A DNA stretch of 34,083 bases from an uncultured Monoglobus sp. (lineage in GTDB: Bacteria > Bacillota > Clostridia > Monoglobales > Monoglobaceae): NCBI GenBank assembly GCA_947624495.1, contig CANQKP010000006.1, forward strand, positions 1 to 34,083, given 5' to 3'. The translations under genes were made by a program, and so were the position numbers. Each line of letters starts with the position of its first letter. Within the stretch, counting starts at the first letter, position 1. Positions 24,847 to 32,238 of the stretch are shown piece by piece. The notes under the pieces were generated by a model that worked only from the letters and a program-made list of their open reading frames with translations, was not told the DNA's origin and made no database searches.

Positions 24847-26241
24847 CTATTTCCCCACGCAAAAGCGTGAAAACACTCTGTCTACAATTTCCTCCTGCAC
24901 CGTCTGTCCCGTGACCTCTCCGAGAGCCGACAGTGCGTCTGTCAAATCGATGTACAGCAGATCAAACGGCATATCCGTTCCCTCAAGAGCAAGTTCAAGC
25001 GCGTCTCTCGCCTTGATCAGCGAGTCTCTCTGCCGAATATTTGAAATATACACATCGCCGCCGTTTATTTTGCCGAGGGCAAATTTTTCGGCAATGCGAT
25101 CCTCCAAGGCTTCGATGCCCGCCGCCTCGCCGTTTGCCGGAGTTGCCGTCTCGATTATGTCAAGCGGGTCAAGTCCGGTCTTTTCGGATATTTCCACAGC
25201 GGTAAGCTTTGCCGCGCGGTCTGTCTTGTTAAGGGCGCATATTGCAGTTCTGCCCTTTATGGCTTCGATTATCCGAAGGTCCTCTTCGGTCAGAGCCTCG
25301 CTGCTGTCCGCCACGAATATACAGAGGTCAGCCTGCTCAATGCACTTAAGCGCGCGGCTTATGCCTATCTGCTCTATTTTGTCATCCGTCTCGGACCGTA
25401 TGCCGGCGGTGTCCAGCAGACGCATTGACGCGCCTTTTATGTGTATCATGTCCTCCACAGTGTCGCGGGTGGTGCCGGGTATATCGGTAACGATTGCCCG
25501 TTCGCTGCGGCTCAGCGCGTTCATCAGCGAGGATTTTCCAACATTCGGCTTGCCCACGATCGCCGCGGCAATGCCGTCGCGCAGGATCTTTCCGGTTTCA
25601 AACCCGTCGATCAGGCGGTTTATCTCATCAAGAGCGCCTTTTATCCGCGCCTCGACATCATCCGCGGAAAGCGGCTCCACCTCGTCCGGATAGTCAGCCG
25701 CGGCTGAGATATTGGCGGTGATTTCCAGTATAAGCTCCCTGGCGGCATTGATCTTGGCGCTCAGCGCGCCCAGCCGTGACTTTGCCGCGTTGGAAAGACC
25801 AAGTTCGCTGCTTGAGTCGATTATGTCCATAACCGCCTCTGCGCCTATCATGTCGGTTTTCCCGTTTACGAACGCCCTGCGCGTAAACTCGCCGGGATCC
25901 GCCAGGCGCACCCCTAAGCTGAGCAGTTCCTTAAGTATCATGTCGGCAGCAAAATACCCGCCGTGGCAGTTGATCTCCACAACGGTCTCACCTGTGTAGG
26001 AACGGGGCGCGCGCATGACCGAGACCAGTGCCTCGTCAAGCGCGGCGTCTTTATCGTTTATCCTGTGTATATCAGAAAGATAAAGCCGATGACTTTCAAG
26101 CTCTGCGACCGGTTTGCCGCATTTCGGCGCCACTATCCGAGCCGCCGCGCTTTCTGCCATATCTCCGCTCATGCGCACGATAGCCACGCCGCCTGATCCT
26201 ACGGGCGTGGCTATCGCGGCTATTGTGTCAAACATTTTCAT
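24847..26241 (-). CDS. mnmE: tRNA modification GTPase MnmE
   Basis: MnmE works with MnmG to place carboxymethylaminomethyl (or aminomethyl) groups on wobble U34 of certain tRNAs. The 464 residues show an N-terminal folate-binding domain (TIAAIATPVGSGGVAIVR, SYTGETVVEINCHGG), a G domain with GKPNVGKSS (230-238), DTAG and NKTD, and the C-terminal CxGK in its form CVGK (Cys461). The third Met codon (MFDTIAAI) is another possible start. It begins three bases after the dnaA stop. In most Bacillota mnmE follows jag on the opposite side of the origin, so its place here in the dnaA operon is unusual; mnmG is not in the window. Confidence 0.96.
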   Translation of the reverse strand: MKMFDTIAAIATPVGSGGVAIVRMSGDMAESAAARIVAPKCGKPVAELESHRLYLSDIHRINDKDAALDEALVSVMRAPRSYTGETVVEINCHGGYFAADMILKELLSLGVRLADPGEFTRRAFVNGKTDMIGAEAVMDIIDSSSELGLSNAAKSRLGALSAKINAARELILEITANISAAADYPDEVEPLSADDVEARIKGALDEINRLIDGFETGKILRDGIAAAIVGKPNVGKSSLMNALSRSERAIVTDIPGTTRDTVEDMIHIKGASMRLLDTAGIRSETDDKIEQIGISRALKCIEQADLCIFVADSSEALTEEDLRIIEAIKGRTAICALNKTDRAAKLTAVEISEKTGLDPLDIIETATPANGEAAGIEALEDRIAEKFALGKINGGDVYISNIRQRDSLIKARDALELALEGTDMPFDLLYIDLTDALSALGEVTGQTVQEEIVDRVFSRFCVGK

Positions 26242-26244
26242 GAC

Positions 26245-27570
26245 CTAATCCCTCTTGATATTTGCTACAAGCTCGCTTATGCTTGCCTGCAGCTCCGGGT
26301 TTTCGGTAACCAGCTTCTTCATCTTCTTGACCGCGTTCATGACCGTGGAATGGTCGCGGCGGAAATCCTCGCCTATCTTGGCGTAGGACTCGTCCAGAAT
26401 AACGCGGGATATGTACATGGCAATATGCCGCGGATACGCGATATCGTTGGACCGCTTTTTTGTGATGAGCGAGCCTTTGGGCAGATGATAATACTTTTCC
26501 ACCTCGTCGATTATAACGGCGGTGGTTATGTTGCGCTGCGGGAGCGTTGAGAGAATTTCCTTCAGCGCTTTCTGAGCCAGCTCCATTGATATGGTGTTGG
26601 TGCGCTCAATTCCGGCATACGCCAGTATGCGCTTGAGCGCGCCCTCCAGATCTCTCACGTTTGAGGTTATATTGTTCGCGACATACTCCATGATCTCCTC
26701 GTCAAAGGTGAAGTATTCATTTTCTATCTTGCTTTTCAGTATAGCCAGACGCGTCTCGTAATCCGGTGGCTGAATGTCCGCCAGCAGCCCCATCTGGAAG
26801 CGGGTCTTGAGCCTGTCCGCCAGGTGCGGGGTCTCGGAAGGCAGCCTGTCCGATGTGAGCACGATCTGCTTTCCCGCCTCGTAGAGTGCGTTGAAGGTGT
26901 GGAAGAATTCCTCCTGCGCAAGCTCCTTTGTGGCAAGGAACTGCACATCGTCCATCAAAAGCAGGTCGACCGTGCGGTGCCTGTTCCGAAAGTCCTGGTT
27001 GGTCTTTTCGCGAATGGCGTTGACCAGCTCGTATGTAAACTTCTCACTGGTGGTGTAAAGCACCCTCCTGCCCGGATTGTGGGTCAGGTAGTAGTTGCCG
27101 ATAGCCTGAAGCAGATGTGTTTTTCCCAGTCCGCTGCCGCCGTAAATAAACAGCGGGTTATATTTGTGGGCGGGATTTTCGGCAACGGCGAGAGAAGCCG
27201 CCTGAGCCAGATTATTATTGTTGCCCACCACGAAGTTGTCAAACGTGTATTTATTGTTGAGCATCCCCTCAAAGGTTATCGGGTCGCCCGATTCACGAAC
27301 TTCGTCAAAGCATACGTCAAGCTCAATGTTCCTGCCTGTAATGCTCTTAAGTGAGCTTTCTATCAGTGAGCGGTACTTTGTCATTATCATGCTCTTGCCC
27401 AAGCTGCCCTTTTGCAGACCGCCGGGGACCCGAAGCTTGATTACGGCGCCGTCTATCCCGGCAGGAACTATAGGTTTTATCCATGTGTCAAACGCAACGG
27501 AAGACATCTCGTCCCGAAGCTGGTTCTTGACGTCCTCCCAGATACTATTAACATTTTCTTTTGTTTTCAA
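26245..27570 (-). CDS. dnaA: Chromosomal replication initiator DnaA
   Basis: DnaA is the AAA+ protein that binds and opens oriC. I start at the TTG at 27570, preceded by GAGGGG at proper distance, giving 441 residues; the track's extension to 27660 runs through leader sequence that contains hairpins. Domains: helicase-interaction domain I (SIWEDVKNQL...FDTWIKPI), short linker, AAA+ with Walker A GGSGLGKT (144-151), Walker B LLLMDDVQF, and domain IV with the DnaA signature YAKIGEDFRRDHSTVMNAV. The last has FRRDHST where FGGRDHST is usual. It is not followed by dnaN. Its leader has two mutually exclusive stems. Confidence 0.97.
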   Translation of the reverse strand: MKTKENVNSIWEDVKNQLRDEMSSVAFDTWIKPIVPAGIDGAVIKLRVPGGLQKGSLGKSMIMTKYRSLIESSLKSITGRNIELDVCFDEVRESGDPITFEGMLNNKYTFDNFVVGNNNNLAQAASLAVAENPAHKYNPLFIYGGSGLGKTHLLQAIGNYYLTHNPGRRVLYTTSEKFTYELVNAIREKTNQDFRNRHRTVDLLLMDDVQFLATKELAQEEFFHTFNALYEAGKQIVLTSDRLPSETPHLADRLKTRFQMGLLADIQPPDYETRLAILKSKIENEYFTFDEEIMEYVANNITSNVRDLEGALKRILAYAGIERTNTISMELAQKALKEILSTLPQRNITTAVIIDEVEKYYHLPKGSLITKKRSNDIAYPRHIAMYISRVILDESYAKIGEDFRRDHSTVMNAVKKMKKLVTENPELQASISELVANIKRD

Positions 27571-27605
27571 CTCTTTTACCCCTCTGACAAAATAAAGTAT
27601 ATAAG

Positions 27606-27649
27606 CGCGGAAAACCGCGTAAAATGCATAATCAAGCGCCCTTTTACGC
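27606..27649 (-). promoter_or_regulatory. Mutually exclusive stems in the dnaA leader
   Basis: On the dnaA transcript GCGTAAAA...TTTTACGC (27649-27642 with 27624-27617, 8 bp, 17-base loop) is followed by CGCGG-TTTT-CCGCG (27619-27615 with 27610-27606). The two share the bases 27617-27619, so only one can form fully. They lie between the predicted start and the dnaA ribosome site. The arrangement could set a switch in the leader or could be a DNA-level binding site; neither is shown. Confidence 0.4.
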
Positions 27650-27672
27650 CTTTGTAACAATTATGTAAATAT

Positions 27673-27701
27673 ATTTTAACAGAAAGAAAATGATTTTTCA
27701 A
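27673..27701 (-). promoter_or_regulatory. dnaA promoter
   Basis: Minus-strand TTGAAA (27701-27696), 17-base spacer, TAAAAT (27678-27673), start near 27666 and a leader of about 95 bases. It drives dnaA and probably the closely packed mnmE, dnaD and dnaI genes. Confidence 0.65.
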
Positions 27702-27858
27702 CACCCAAATAGCCAAAAAATTTTTCCGAAAAGGCGCTGAAAACTGTACTGCACAAAATGTAGTTGAGGGCAATTTTCAAAATAACAAGATATGCGAAAT
27801 TTTCAAGAATAAAATTTTTATAAAAAATTATTTTAATTTTTTTGTGTAAAATTATTAC

Positions 27859-27887
27859 TTGACAACCATATTAAGTCGTGGTACAAT
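27859..27887 (+). promoter_or_regulatory. rpmH promoter
   Basis: TTGACA (27859-27864), 17-base spacer, TACAAT (27882-27887), start near 27894. The leader of about 80 bases carries a GC-rich hairpin (GCGGC...GCCGC) at 27905-27928 before the AAGGAGGG ribosome site. Confidence 0.75.
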
Positions 27888-27975
27888 AGTATAGATTTTT
27901 TATGAGCGGCTGCAAAAACCGCGCCGCAGCGATGATTTGTAAATAATTAATCCTATGATATAAGGAGGGATATAG

Positions 27976-28110
27976 ATGCTTAGAACATATCAGCCCAAAA
28001 AGAGACACAGATCCAAGGTTCACGGCTTCAGAAAGAGAATGAGTACCAAAAACGGCCGTAAGGTTTTGGCGAGAAGAAGACTCAAGGGCAGAAAGAAGCT
28101 GTCTGCTTAG
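27976..28110 (+). CDS. rpmH: Ribosomal protein bL34
   Basis: Too short for the ORF track. The 44 codons encode [20 protein letters not shown]..., the highly conserved bL34 sequence, ending in GRKKLSA. It is a small basic protein of the large ribosomal subunit. AAGGAGGG stands at the right distance before the ATG. It is the first gene right of the candidate origin and is followed by its own intrinsic terminator before rnpA, which would let the ribosomal protein be made in excess over RNase P protein. Confidence 0.98.
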   Translation: MLRTYQPKKRHRSKVHGFRKRMSTKNGRKVLARRRLKGRKKLSA

Positions 28111-28129
28111 TTCTGTTCAGCGATGGAAT

Positions 28130-28154
28130 AGACGCCGCAAACGGCGTCTTTTTG
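28130..28154 (+). terminator. Intrinsic terminator between rpmH and rnpA
   Basis: AGACGCCG-CAAA-CGGCGTCT followed by TTTTTG is a perfect 8-bp GC-rich stem with a T-run, 20 bases after the rpmH stop and about 30 bases before rnpA. Some readthrough must occur if rnpA is served by the rpmH promoter. Confidence 0.88.
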
Positions 28155-28182
28155 TTTAATGGCGAAGCCGGGGAGCGGGAAT

Positions 28183-28542
28183 ATGAGCGGTTTGATCAGT
28201 ATAAAAAAGAATATTGATTTCAGGCGGATATATAAGCGCGGAAAATGCGGCGTAACACCGACGCTGGTGGTGTACGTCCTGCGCAACAGGAGGCTTGACC
28301 GCCTCGGCATCACCGCCGGCAAAAAGGTGGGCTGCGCAGCGAAACGCAACCGCGCCAAACGCCGTATCCGCGCCCTGTACCGGGAGCAGATCTTATCCGG
28401 CACGCTGCCTGAGAGCGGAGAAAAGCTTGATATGATAGTCGTGGCGAGAGCCGCCGCCGTCGACGCCGATTTTGACAGGCTGCGCCGTGATTTTAAGACC
28501 GCGGTCGGCAAAGCCGCCGCACAGCTTCAAAATAAACATTAA
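28183..28542 (+). CDS. rnpA: Ribonuclease P protein component
   Basis: RnpA is the protein partner of RNase P RNA in tRNA 5' maturation. I start at the ATG at 28183, preceded by GGGGAG, not at the ATG at 28159; this gives 119 residues, the usual size. The N-terminus (IKKNIDFRRIYKRGK) and the central RNR motif region KRNRAKRRIRALYRE, which contacts the RNA, are clear. It lies after a terminator, so it depends on readthrough or an unseen promoter. The stop is embedded in an A/T-rich inverted repeat. Confidence 0.95.
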   Translation: MSGLISIKKNIDFRRIYKRGKCGVTPTLVVYVLRNRRLDRLGITAGKKVGCAAKRNRAKRRIRALYREQILSGTLPESGEKLDMIVVARAAAVDADFDRLRRDFKTAVGKAAAQLQNKH

Positions 28543-28567
28543 ATTTACATTAAAATATGTAAATTTA
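28540..28567. repeat. Perfect A/T-rich inverted repeat after rnpA
   Basis: TAAATTTACAT-TAAAAT-ATGTAAATTTA is an 11-bp perfect inverted repeat starting at the rnpA stop codon. It lacks GC pairs and a T-run, so it is a poor terminator. It lies 13 bases upstream of a promoter -35 box and could be an operator or an mRNA 3' end stabiliser. Confidence 0.5.
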
Positions 28568-28580
28568 TAGAAAAATACGG

Positions 28581-28609
28581 TTGCAAAAAATTCCGTTTCA
28601 TGATATATT
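28581..28609 (+). promoter_or_regulatory. Promoter of the yidD-yidC-khpB-arg operon
   Basis: TTGCAA (28581-28586), 17-base spacer, TATATT (28604-28609) with TG one base before the -10 (extended type). Start near 28616 with a leader of about 55 bases. No later promoter is evident before argD, so this may serve yidD to asnS. Confidence 0.6.
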
Positions 28610-28670
28610 ATTAATCGGTTCGTTTTATCATGAACAGGATAAAAAGTTGATTTAAACAGCTTGTACCAAT

Positions 28671-28880
28671 ATGAAAAGATCATTGATTAAATTGATAAAA
28701 TTGTATCAGCGGTATATATCGCCGCTAAAGGGCAGACCCTCATGCAGGTTCTATCCCACCTGCTCGCAGTATGCCGTGCTGGCTATCGAGAAGTACGGCG
28801 CGCTGCGCGGCGGAATTAAGGCGCTTTGGCGGCTGCTTCGGTGCAACCCGCTGTCAAAGGGCGGCATAGATTATCCGTAA
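28671..28880 (+). CDS. yidD: Membrane protein insertion efficiency factor YidD
   Basis: The 69-residue protein has the conserved core [21 protein letters not shown] and ends [15 protein letters not shown], with the three family cysteines. YidD is an amphipathic membrane-associated protein that helps YidC-dependent insertion. It stands in its usual place between rnpA and yidC. The start has no convincing Shine-Dalgarno sequence (GTACCAAT precedes it), so it may be translated weakly or from a leader structure. Confidence 0.95.
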   Translation: MKRSLIKLIKLYQRYISPLKGRPSCRFYPTCSQYAVLAIEKYGALRGGIKALWRLLRCNPLSKGGIDYP

Positions 28881-28916
28881 ATATACTTAAATAGCAGAAA
28901 GTAAGGAGTGCTGTAA

Positions 28917-29951
28917 TTGTCATATATAATGCTTGCGCTGGGCTGGGTCTTAAAGCTCATGTATACCATAACCAGCAACTATGGCGTGGCTATACTCTTG
29001 TTCACGCTTATCGTTAAATTAGTGCTGACGCCGCTTACGGTCAAGCAGCAGAAATCAATGCTAAAGACCCAAAAGCTTCAGCCGCTTCTTATGGAGATCC
29101 AGAAGAAGTACGCCAACGACAAGGAAAAGCTTAATCAGGAGACGATGAAGCTTTACCAGAAATATCAGATAAACCCGATGAGCGGCTGCCTGCCTATGTT
29201 TATCCAGCTGCCTATACTGTTCGCGCTCTATTATGTTGTGCGTCAGCCGATCATATACATCATGGGTGTTGACAGCTCGGATATATGGCGTATTGTCAGC
29301 GCGGTCGACGAATGGGGGCAGACTCATACCGACGCACTTAATCAGTTCTTGGCGGCGCTCAATATCGACTCGCTGAACATATTCCCGGAGAACGGGTTTA
29401 AAAACTTTGGTATGTATGAGATCCGTTTTGCCAAGCTGCTCTACGAATTTCCTGAAATAATGAACAGCAGTTTTATAACCGAGACCGGTGAAAGCTATGT
29501 GCTGATAGACTTTAACCTGCTTGGCATCGACCTGTCCCAGACTCCGAATTTAGGCAGTCTCCTGGGTCTTATTATGGGAAGAATACCCGACGGCGGTCTC
29601 ACGTGGGGAACCATAGGTCTGTGGCTTATCCCGCTGCTCGCCGGCGGAAGCTCGTACCTTACAAGCTACATCACTCAGAAAATGCAGCCGCCTCAGCCGG
29701 TGCAGAAGGATGAAAACGGCAACGAGAAACCCAACACAATGAAAACAATGATGATCATGATGCCGCTGTTCTCGATTTGGATAGCGTTCACACTTCCCGC
29801 AGCAATCGGTTTCTACTGGATCCTGAGCGGTATCATGCAGCTGCTTCAGCAGATTTTTATAAAAATGGTTGTTCATATCGATTTGACCGATGAGGAAGTA
29901 AAGGAGGAAATGGAAAATGCCGCGAAAAATAGAAAAAAACGCAAGAAGTAA
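28917..29951 (+). CDS. yidC: Membrane protein insertase YidC/Oxa1 family
   Basis: The 344-residue protein inserts and folds membrane proteins, alone or with SecYEG. The TTG at 28917 lies eight bases after AAGGAG and is a better start than the ATG at 28929. It lacks the lipoprotein signal common in Bacillus YidC and begins directly with a hydrophobic helix, as in many Clostridia. The conserved core is YGVAILLFTLIVKLVLTPLT, a basic coiled hairpin loop, and NPMSGCLPMFIQLPILFALYY. The groove residue that is Arg in Bacillus and E. coli appears to be Lys here. An insertion of about 75 residues lies between helices after residue 120. Its end overlaps khpB by 35 bases. Confidence 0.95.
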   Translation: MSYIMLALGWVLKLMYTITSNYGVAILLFTLIVKLVLTPLTVKQQKSMLKTQKLQPLLMEIQKKYANDKEKLNQETMKLYQKYQINPMSGCLPMFIQLPILFALYYVVRQPIIYIMGVDSSDIWRIVSAVDEWGQTHTDALNQFLAALNIDSLNIFPENGFKNFGMYEIRFAKLLYEFPEIMNSSFITETGESYVLIDFNLLGIDLSQTPNLGSLLGLIMGRIPDGGLTWGTIGLWLIPLLAGGSSYLTSYITQKMQPPQPVQKDENGNEKPNTMKTMMIMMPLFSIWIAFTLPAAIGFYWILSGIMQLLQQIFIKMVVHIDLTDEEVKEEMENAAKNRKKRKK

Positions 29952-30792
29952 AGAGGAGGCGCTTCGCCTCGCTGCGGAGGAGTTCGGAGTCCCGATTGAG
30001 GAGCTTTCGTTCACCGTGGAGCGGGAGATCGGAAAAGGAATTTTAGGAAAACTTCTCGGCAGAGAGGTTATTATCTCCGCATGGATCACCAAGGAGGCGG
30101 AAGAGGAAAAACGCCTGAGAGAGACCCGCGAACTGCGCCGCAAAAAGCTTGAGGAGCAGAGGACTGAGGTAAAGCCTGAGGCTCCTGCCCGCAAAACGGA
30201 TGGACCCAAGCCTCAGAAGCAGTCAAAGCCCGCGCCTGAGAAAAAGGATGAGCCTAAGGCGGACGCGCCCAAACCTGCGCAGCAGGCTCCGGCGGAGAAG
30301 GAGCTGTCTCCGGCTGAAGCAAAGCGCCGCGAGGTTACCGAGAAGTCGGTAAAGGACGCTCAGTACTTTGCCGAGAATGTTATACACATGATGGGGCTTG
30401 AGGACGCTGTTGTCGAGGCAAGAAACGCCGGTAAGTCGGTTGACGTTACCGTGTCGGGCGAGCGTATGGGTCTGCTTATCGGCAAGCGGGGCGATACCCT
30501 GGACGCTGTGCAGTATCTCACAAGTCTTTATGTCAATAAGGAAAAGAACTCATATATAAAGGTTAATATAGATACAGAGGGCTACCGCGCCAAGAGAGAG
30601 GAAACTCTTGTCAAGCTGGCAAAGAGCCTTGAGCGCAAAGCTGTGCGCGAGGGGCGTGACGTCACGCTTGAACCCATGTCTCCCAACGAGCGCAGAATTA
30701 TACACGCTGCGCTTCAGGGCAGCGACAGCGTCAGAACCTACAGCGTCGGCGAGGAGCCGAACCGCATGGTCGTTGTCGCGCTTAAGGATTGA
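29917..30792 (+). CDS. khpB: RNA-binding protein KhpB (Jag)
   Basis: The 291-residue protein has an N-terminal Jag-N domain (about 1-55, with the GKGILGKLLGRE segment), a charged Lys/Glu/Pro/Ala linker (about 60-140), a KH domain with GKRG at residues 189-192, and a C-terminal R3H domain (NERRIIHAAL). KhpB binds RNA with KhpA and affects cell division and elongation in streptococci. The start at 29917 follows AGGAGG by about ten bases and lies inside the yidC end, so the two are translationally coupled. Normally mnmE would follow; here the arginine cluster does. Confidence 0.94.
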   Translation: MPRKIEKNARSKEEALRLAAEEFGVPIEELSFTVEREIGKGILGKLLGREVIISAWITKEAEEEKRLRETRELRRKKLEEQRTEVKPEAPARKTDGPKPQKQSKPAPEKKDEPKADAPKPAQQAPAEKELSPAEAKRREVTEKSVKDAQYFAENVIHMMGLEDAVVEARNAGKSVDVTVSGERMGLLIGKRGDTLDAVQYLTSLYVNKEKNSYIKVNIDTEGYRAKREETLVKLAKSLERKAVREGRDVTLEPMSPNERRIIHAALQGSDSVRTYSVGEEPNRMVVVALKD

Positions 30793-30794
30793 TC

Positions 30795-32237
30795 ATGAGC
30801 TTCAGGTTTTTCGAGAACAGAGATTGCGAATACTATCCCTGTCACAAGGCGGAACGGATAAACTGTCTGTTCTGCTTTTGTCCTTTATATGACCGCGGCG
30901 GCTGCGGCGGTAATTACCGAATGATAAAGACGGAAAGCGGAGCGGTCAAGGATTGCTCTGACTGCATTCTGCCCCACTCCGAGGGCGGATATGAATACAT
31001 TATGAAAAAACTTAACAAACAGAAAGGAGTAAGCCGTATGAGTGAACATTTAAGCACCGAGCAGGTCAAGGCTCTTGACAAGCAATATTACATGAACACC
31101 TTCGGCGACCGTATCCCGGTTTCCTTTATCGAGGGAAACGGAATTGAGCTGAGGTCCGCAGAAGGCGATGTGTATAAAGACTTTTTCGCCGGTATAGCTG
31201 TGTCAGCCTTGGGGCATAATTATCAGAGACTTACGAGAGAGCTTCAGGACCAGGTTGGCAGACTGCTTCACACCTCAAGCGTGTACTATGTTGAAAACCA
31301 GGCAAAGCTGGCGCAAATGCTGGTCGAAAACAGCTGCGCCGACAGAGCGTTCTTTTGCAGTACGGGCGCCGAGGCGAACGAGGGGGCTGTTAAGCTTGCC
31401 AAAAAGTATCAGGTGGAAAAGGGCAGACCGGAGAAAATTGAGTTTATAACATTAAACAAGTCGTTCCACGGCAGAACGCTGGCTACGGTGGCGGCGACGG
31501 GTCAACCCAAGTACCAGGCGCCCTACGCCCCTTTGATTGAAAAGTTCATTCATGTTGACATAAACGATATTGACGGCTTAAGAGCCGCTGTCGGGGACAG
31601 AACAGCCGGAATTATGATAGAGCTTATCCAGGGCGAGAGCGGAGTTCATCCTGTCACGCAGGAATTCGCGGAGGAAGCCCGCAGGCTGTGCGATGAGTAT
31701 GACATAGCCTTTATTGTGGACGAAGTCCAGACCGGAATAGGCAGATGCGGAAAGCTGTTCGCTCATGAGCTGTACGGCGTTAAGCCAGATATATTCACGA
31801 TGGCAAAGGGTCTGGGCGGCGGCGTGCCGATTGGCGCGTTCTGCGCAAACGACAAGTTTGCGTCCGCGTTTAAGCCCGGCGACCACGGCACCACTTTCGG
31901 CGGCAATCCGCTGTCGACACGTGCGGGTCTGGTTGTGCTTGACGAGTTGCTGAACCACGGGGTCCTTGAGAACGCGGCTAAGGTTGGCGAATATATGGGC
32001 AAAGAGCTGAATAAGCTCAAAGAGGACTGCGGAGAAATAGCGGAAGTCCGCGGCGCGGGACTCATGCGCGGAGTGGAATTTAAATGCACGATAGCTAAAG
32101 ATATCGGCAATAAGCTGCTAAAGAAGAAGATACTGGTCGGCGTTGTGGGCGACAGCGTGCTGCGTATAGTGCCGCCGCTCATAGTCACCGAGCAGGATGT
32201 GGATATATTGATAAATGCGATCAAGGAGGTTTTATAA
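30795..32237 (+). CDS. Cys-rich small domain fused in frame to ArgD
   Basis: From the ATG at 30795 (AAGGA six bases before, two bases after the khpB stop) the frame stays open through argD, giving 480 residues. The first 81 form a small Cys-rich domain with eight cysteines (CEYYPC, CLFCFC, GGC, CSDC) that I recognise as the Cys-rich small domain otherwise found as a stand-alone protein of unknown role; it is a likely metal site. A linker MKKLNKQKGVSR leads into ArgD, whose own ribosome site and ATG lie inside the linker. Either a true fusion, two products from one frame, or a lost stop codon would explain this. Confidence 0.6.
   Translation: MSFRFFENRDCEYYPCHKAERINCLFCFCPLYDRGGCGGNYRMIKTESGAVKDCSDCILPHSEGGYEYIMKKLNKQKGVSRMSEHLSTEQVKALDKQYYMNTFGDRIPVSFIEGNGIELRSAEGDVYKDFFAGIAVSALGHNYQRLTRELQDQVGRLLHTSSVYYVENQAKLAQMLVENSCADRAFFCSTGAEANEGAVKLAKKYQVEKGRPEKIEFITLNKSFHGRTLATVAATGQPKYQAPYAPLIEKFIHVDINDIDGLRAAVGDRTAGIMIELIQGESGVHPVTQEFAEEARRLCDEYDIAFIVDEVQTGIGRCGKLFAHELYGVKPDIFTMAKGLGGGVPIGAFCANDKFASAFKPGDHGTTFGGNPLSTRAGLVVLDELLNHGVLENAAKVGEYMGKELNKLKEDCGEIAEVRGAGLMRGVEFKCTIAKDIGNKLLKKKILVGVVGDSVLRIVPPLIVTEQDVDILINAIKEVL
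31038..32237 (+). CDS. argD: Acetylornithine aminotransferase
   Basis: ArgD is a PLP enzyme that converts N-acetylglutamate 5-semialdehyde to N-acetylornithine in arginine synthesis, and may also serve lysine synthesis. From the ATG at 31038, seven or more bases after AAAGGAG, the product is 399 residues, the usual length. Class III aminotransferase marks are CSTGAEANEGAVKLAKKY, FHGRTLAT, VDEVQTGIGRCGKLFA with Asp228, and the PLP lysine Lys257 in MAKGLGGGVPIGAF. The frame is open upstream and joins a Cys-rich domain (separate entry). argF follows after one base. Confidence 0.93.
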   Translation: MSEHLSTEQVKALDKQYYMNTFGDRIPVSFIEGNGIELRSAEGDVYKDFFAGIAVSALGHNYQRLTRELQDQVGRLLHTSSVYYVENQAKLAQMLVENSCADRAFFCSTGAEANEGAVKLAKKYQVEKGRPEKIEFITLNKSFHGRTLATVAATGQPKYQAPYAPLIEKFIHVDINDIDGLRAAVGDRTAGIMIELIQGESGVHPVTQEFAEEARRLCDEYDIAFIVDEVQTGIGRCGKLFAHELYGVKPDIFTMAKGLGGGVPIGAFCANDKFASAFKPGDHGTTFGGNPLSTRAGLVVLDELLNHGVLENAAKVGEYMGKELNKLKEDCGEIAEVRGAGLMRGVEFKCTIAKDIGNKLLKKKILVGVVGDSVLRIVPPLIVTEQDVDILINAIKEVL

Positions 32238-32238
32238 C

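Larger units (their letters stand above)
27571..27975. other. dnaA-rpmH spacer, candidate oriC
   Basis: This 405-base spacer separates divergent dnaA and rpmH, the classical position of the chromosomal origin or half of it in Bacillota. It holds a 36-base pure A/T run (27808-27843) suited to be an unwinding element. Genes to the left run on - and genes to the right run on +, as expected next to an origin. However, no perfect DnaA box (TTATNCACA) is visible; the nearest are TGTGTAAAA (27843) and TGTAAATAA (27938), each one mismatch away on the reverse strand, and TACTGCACA (27747) with two. The origin call is therefore contextual. Confidence 0.5.

Noticed and set aside
24770-25693. 307-codon plus-strand ORF
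   Set aside because: Ser/Arg-rich antisense shadow of mnmE with no initiation signals.
27571-27660. N-terminal extension of DnaA to the start at 27660
   Set aside because: The added 30 residues are not DnaA-like and cross leader hairpins; the TTG at 27570 has a good ribosome site and gives the normal domain I.
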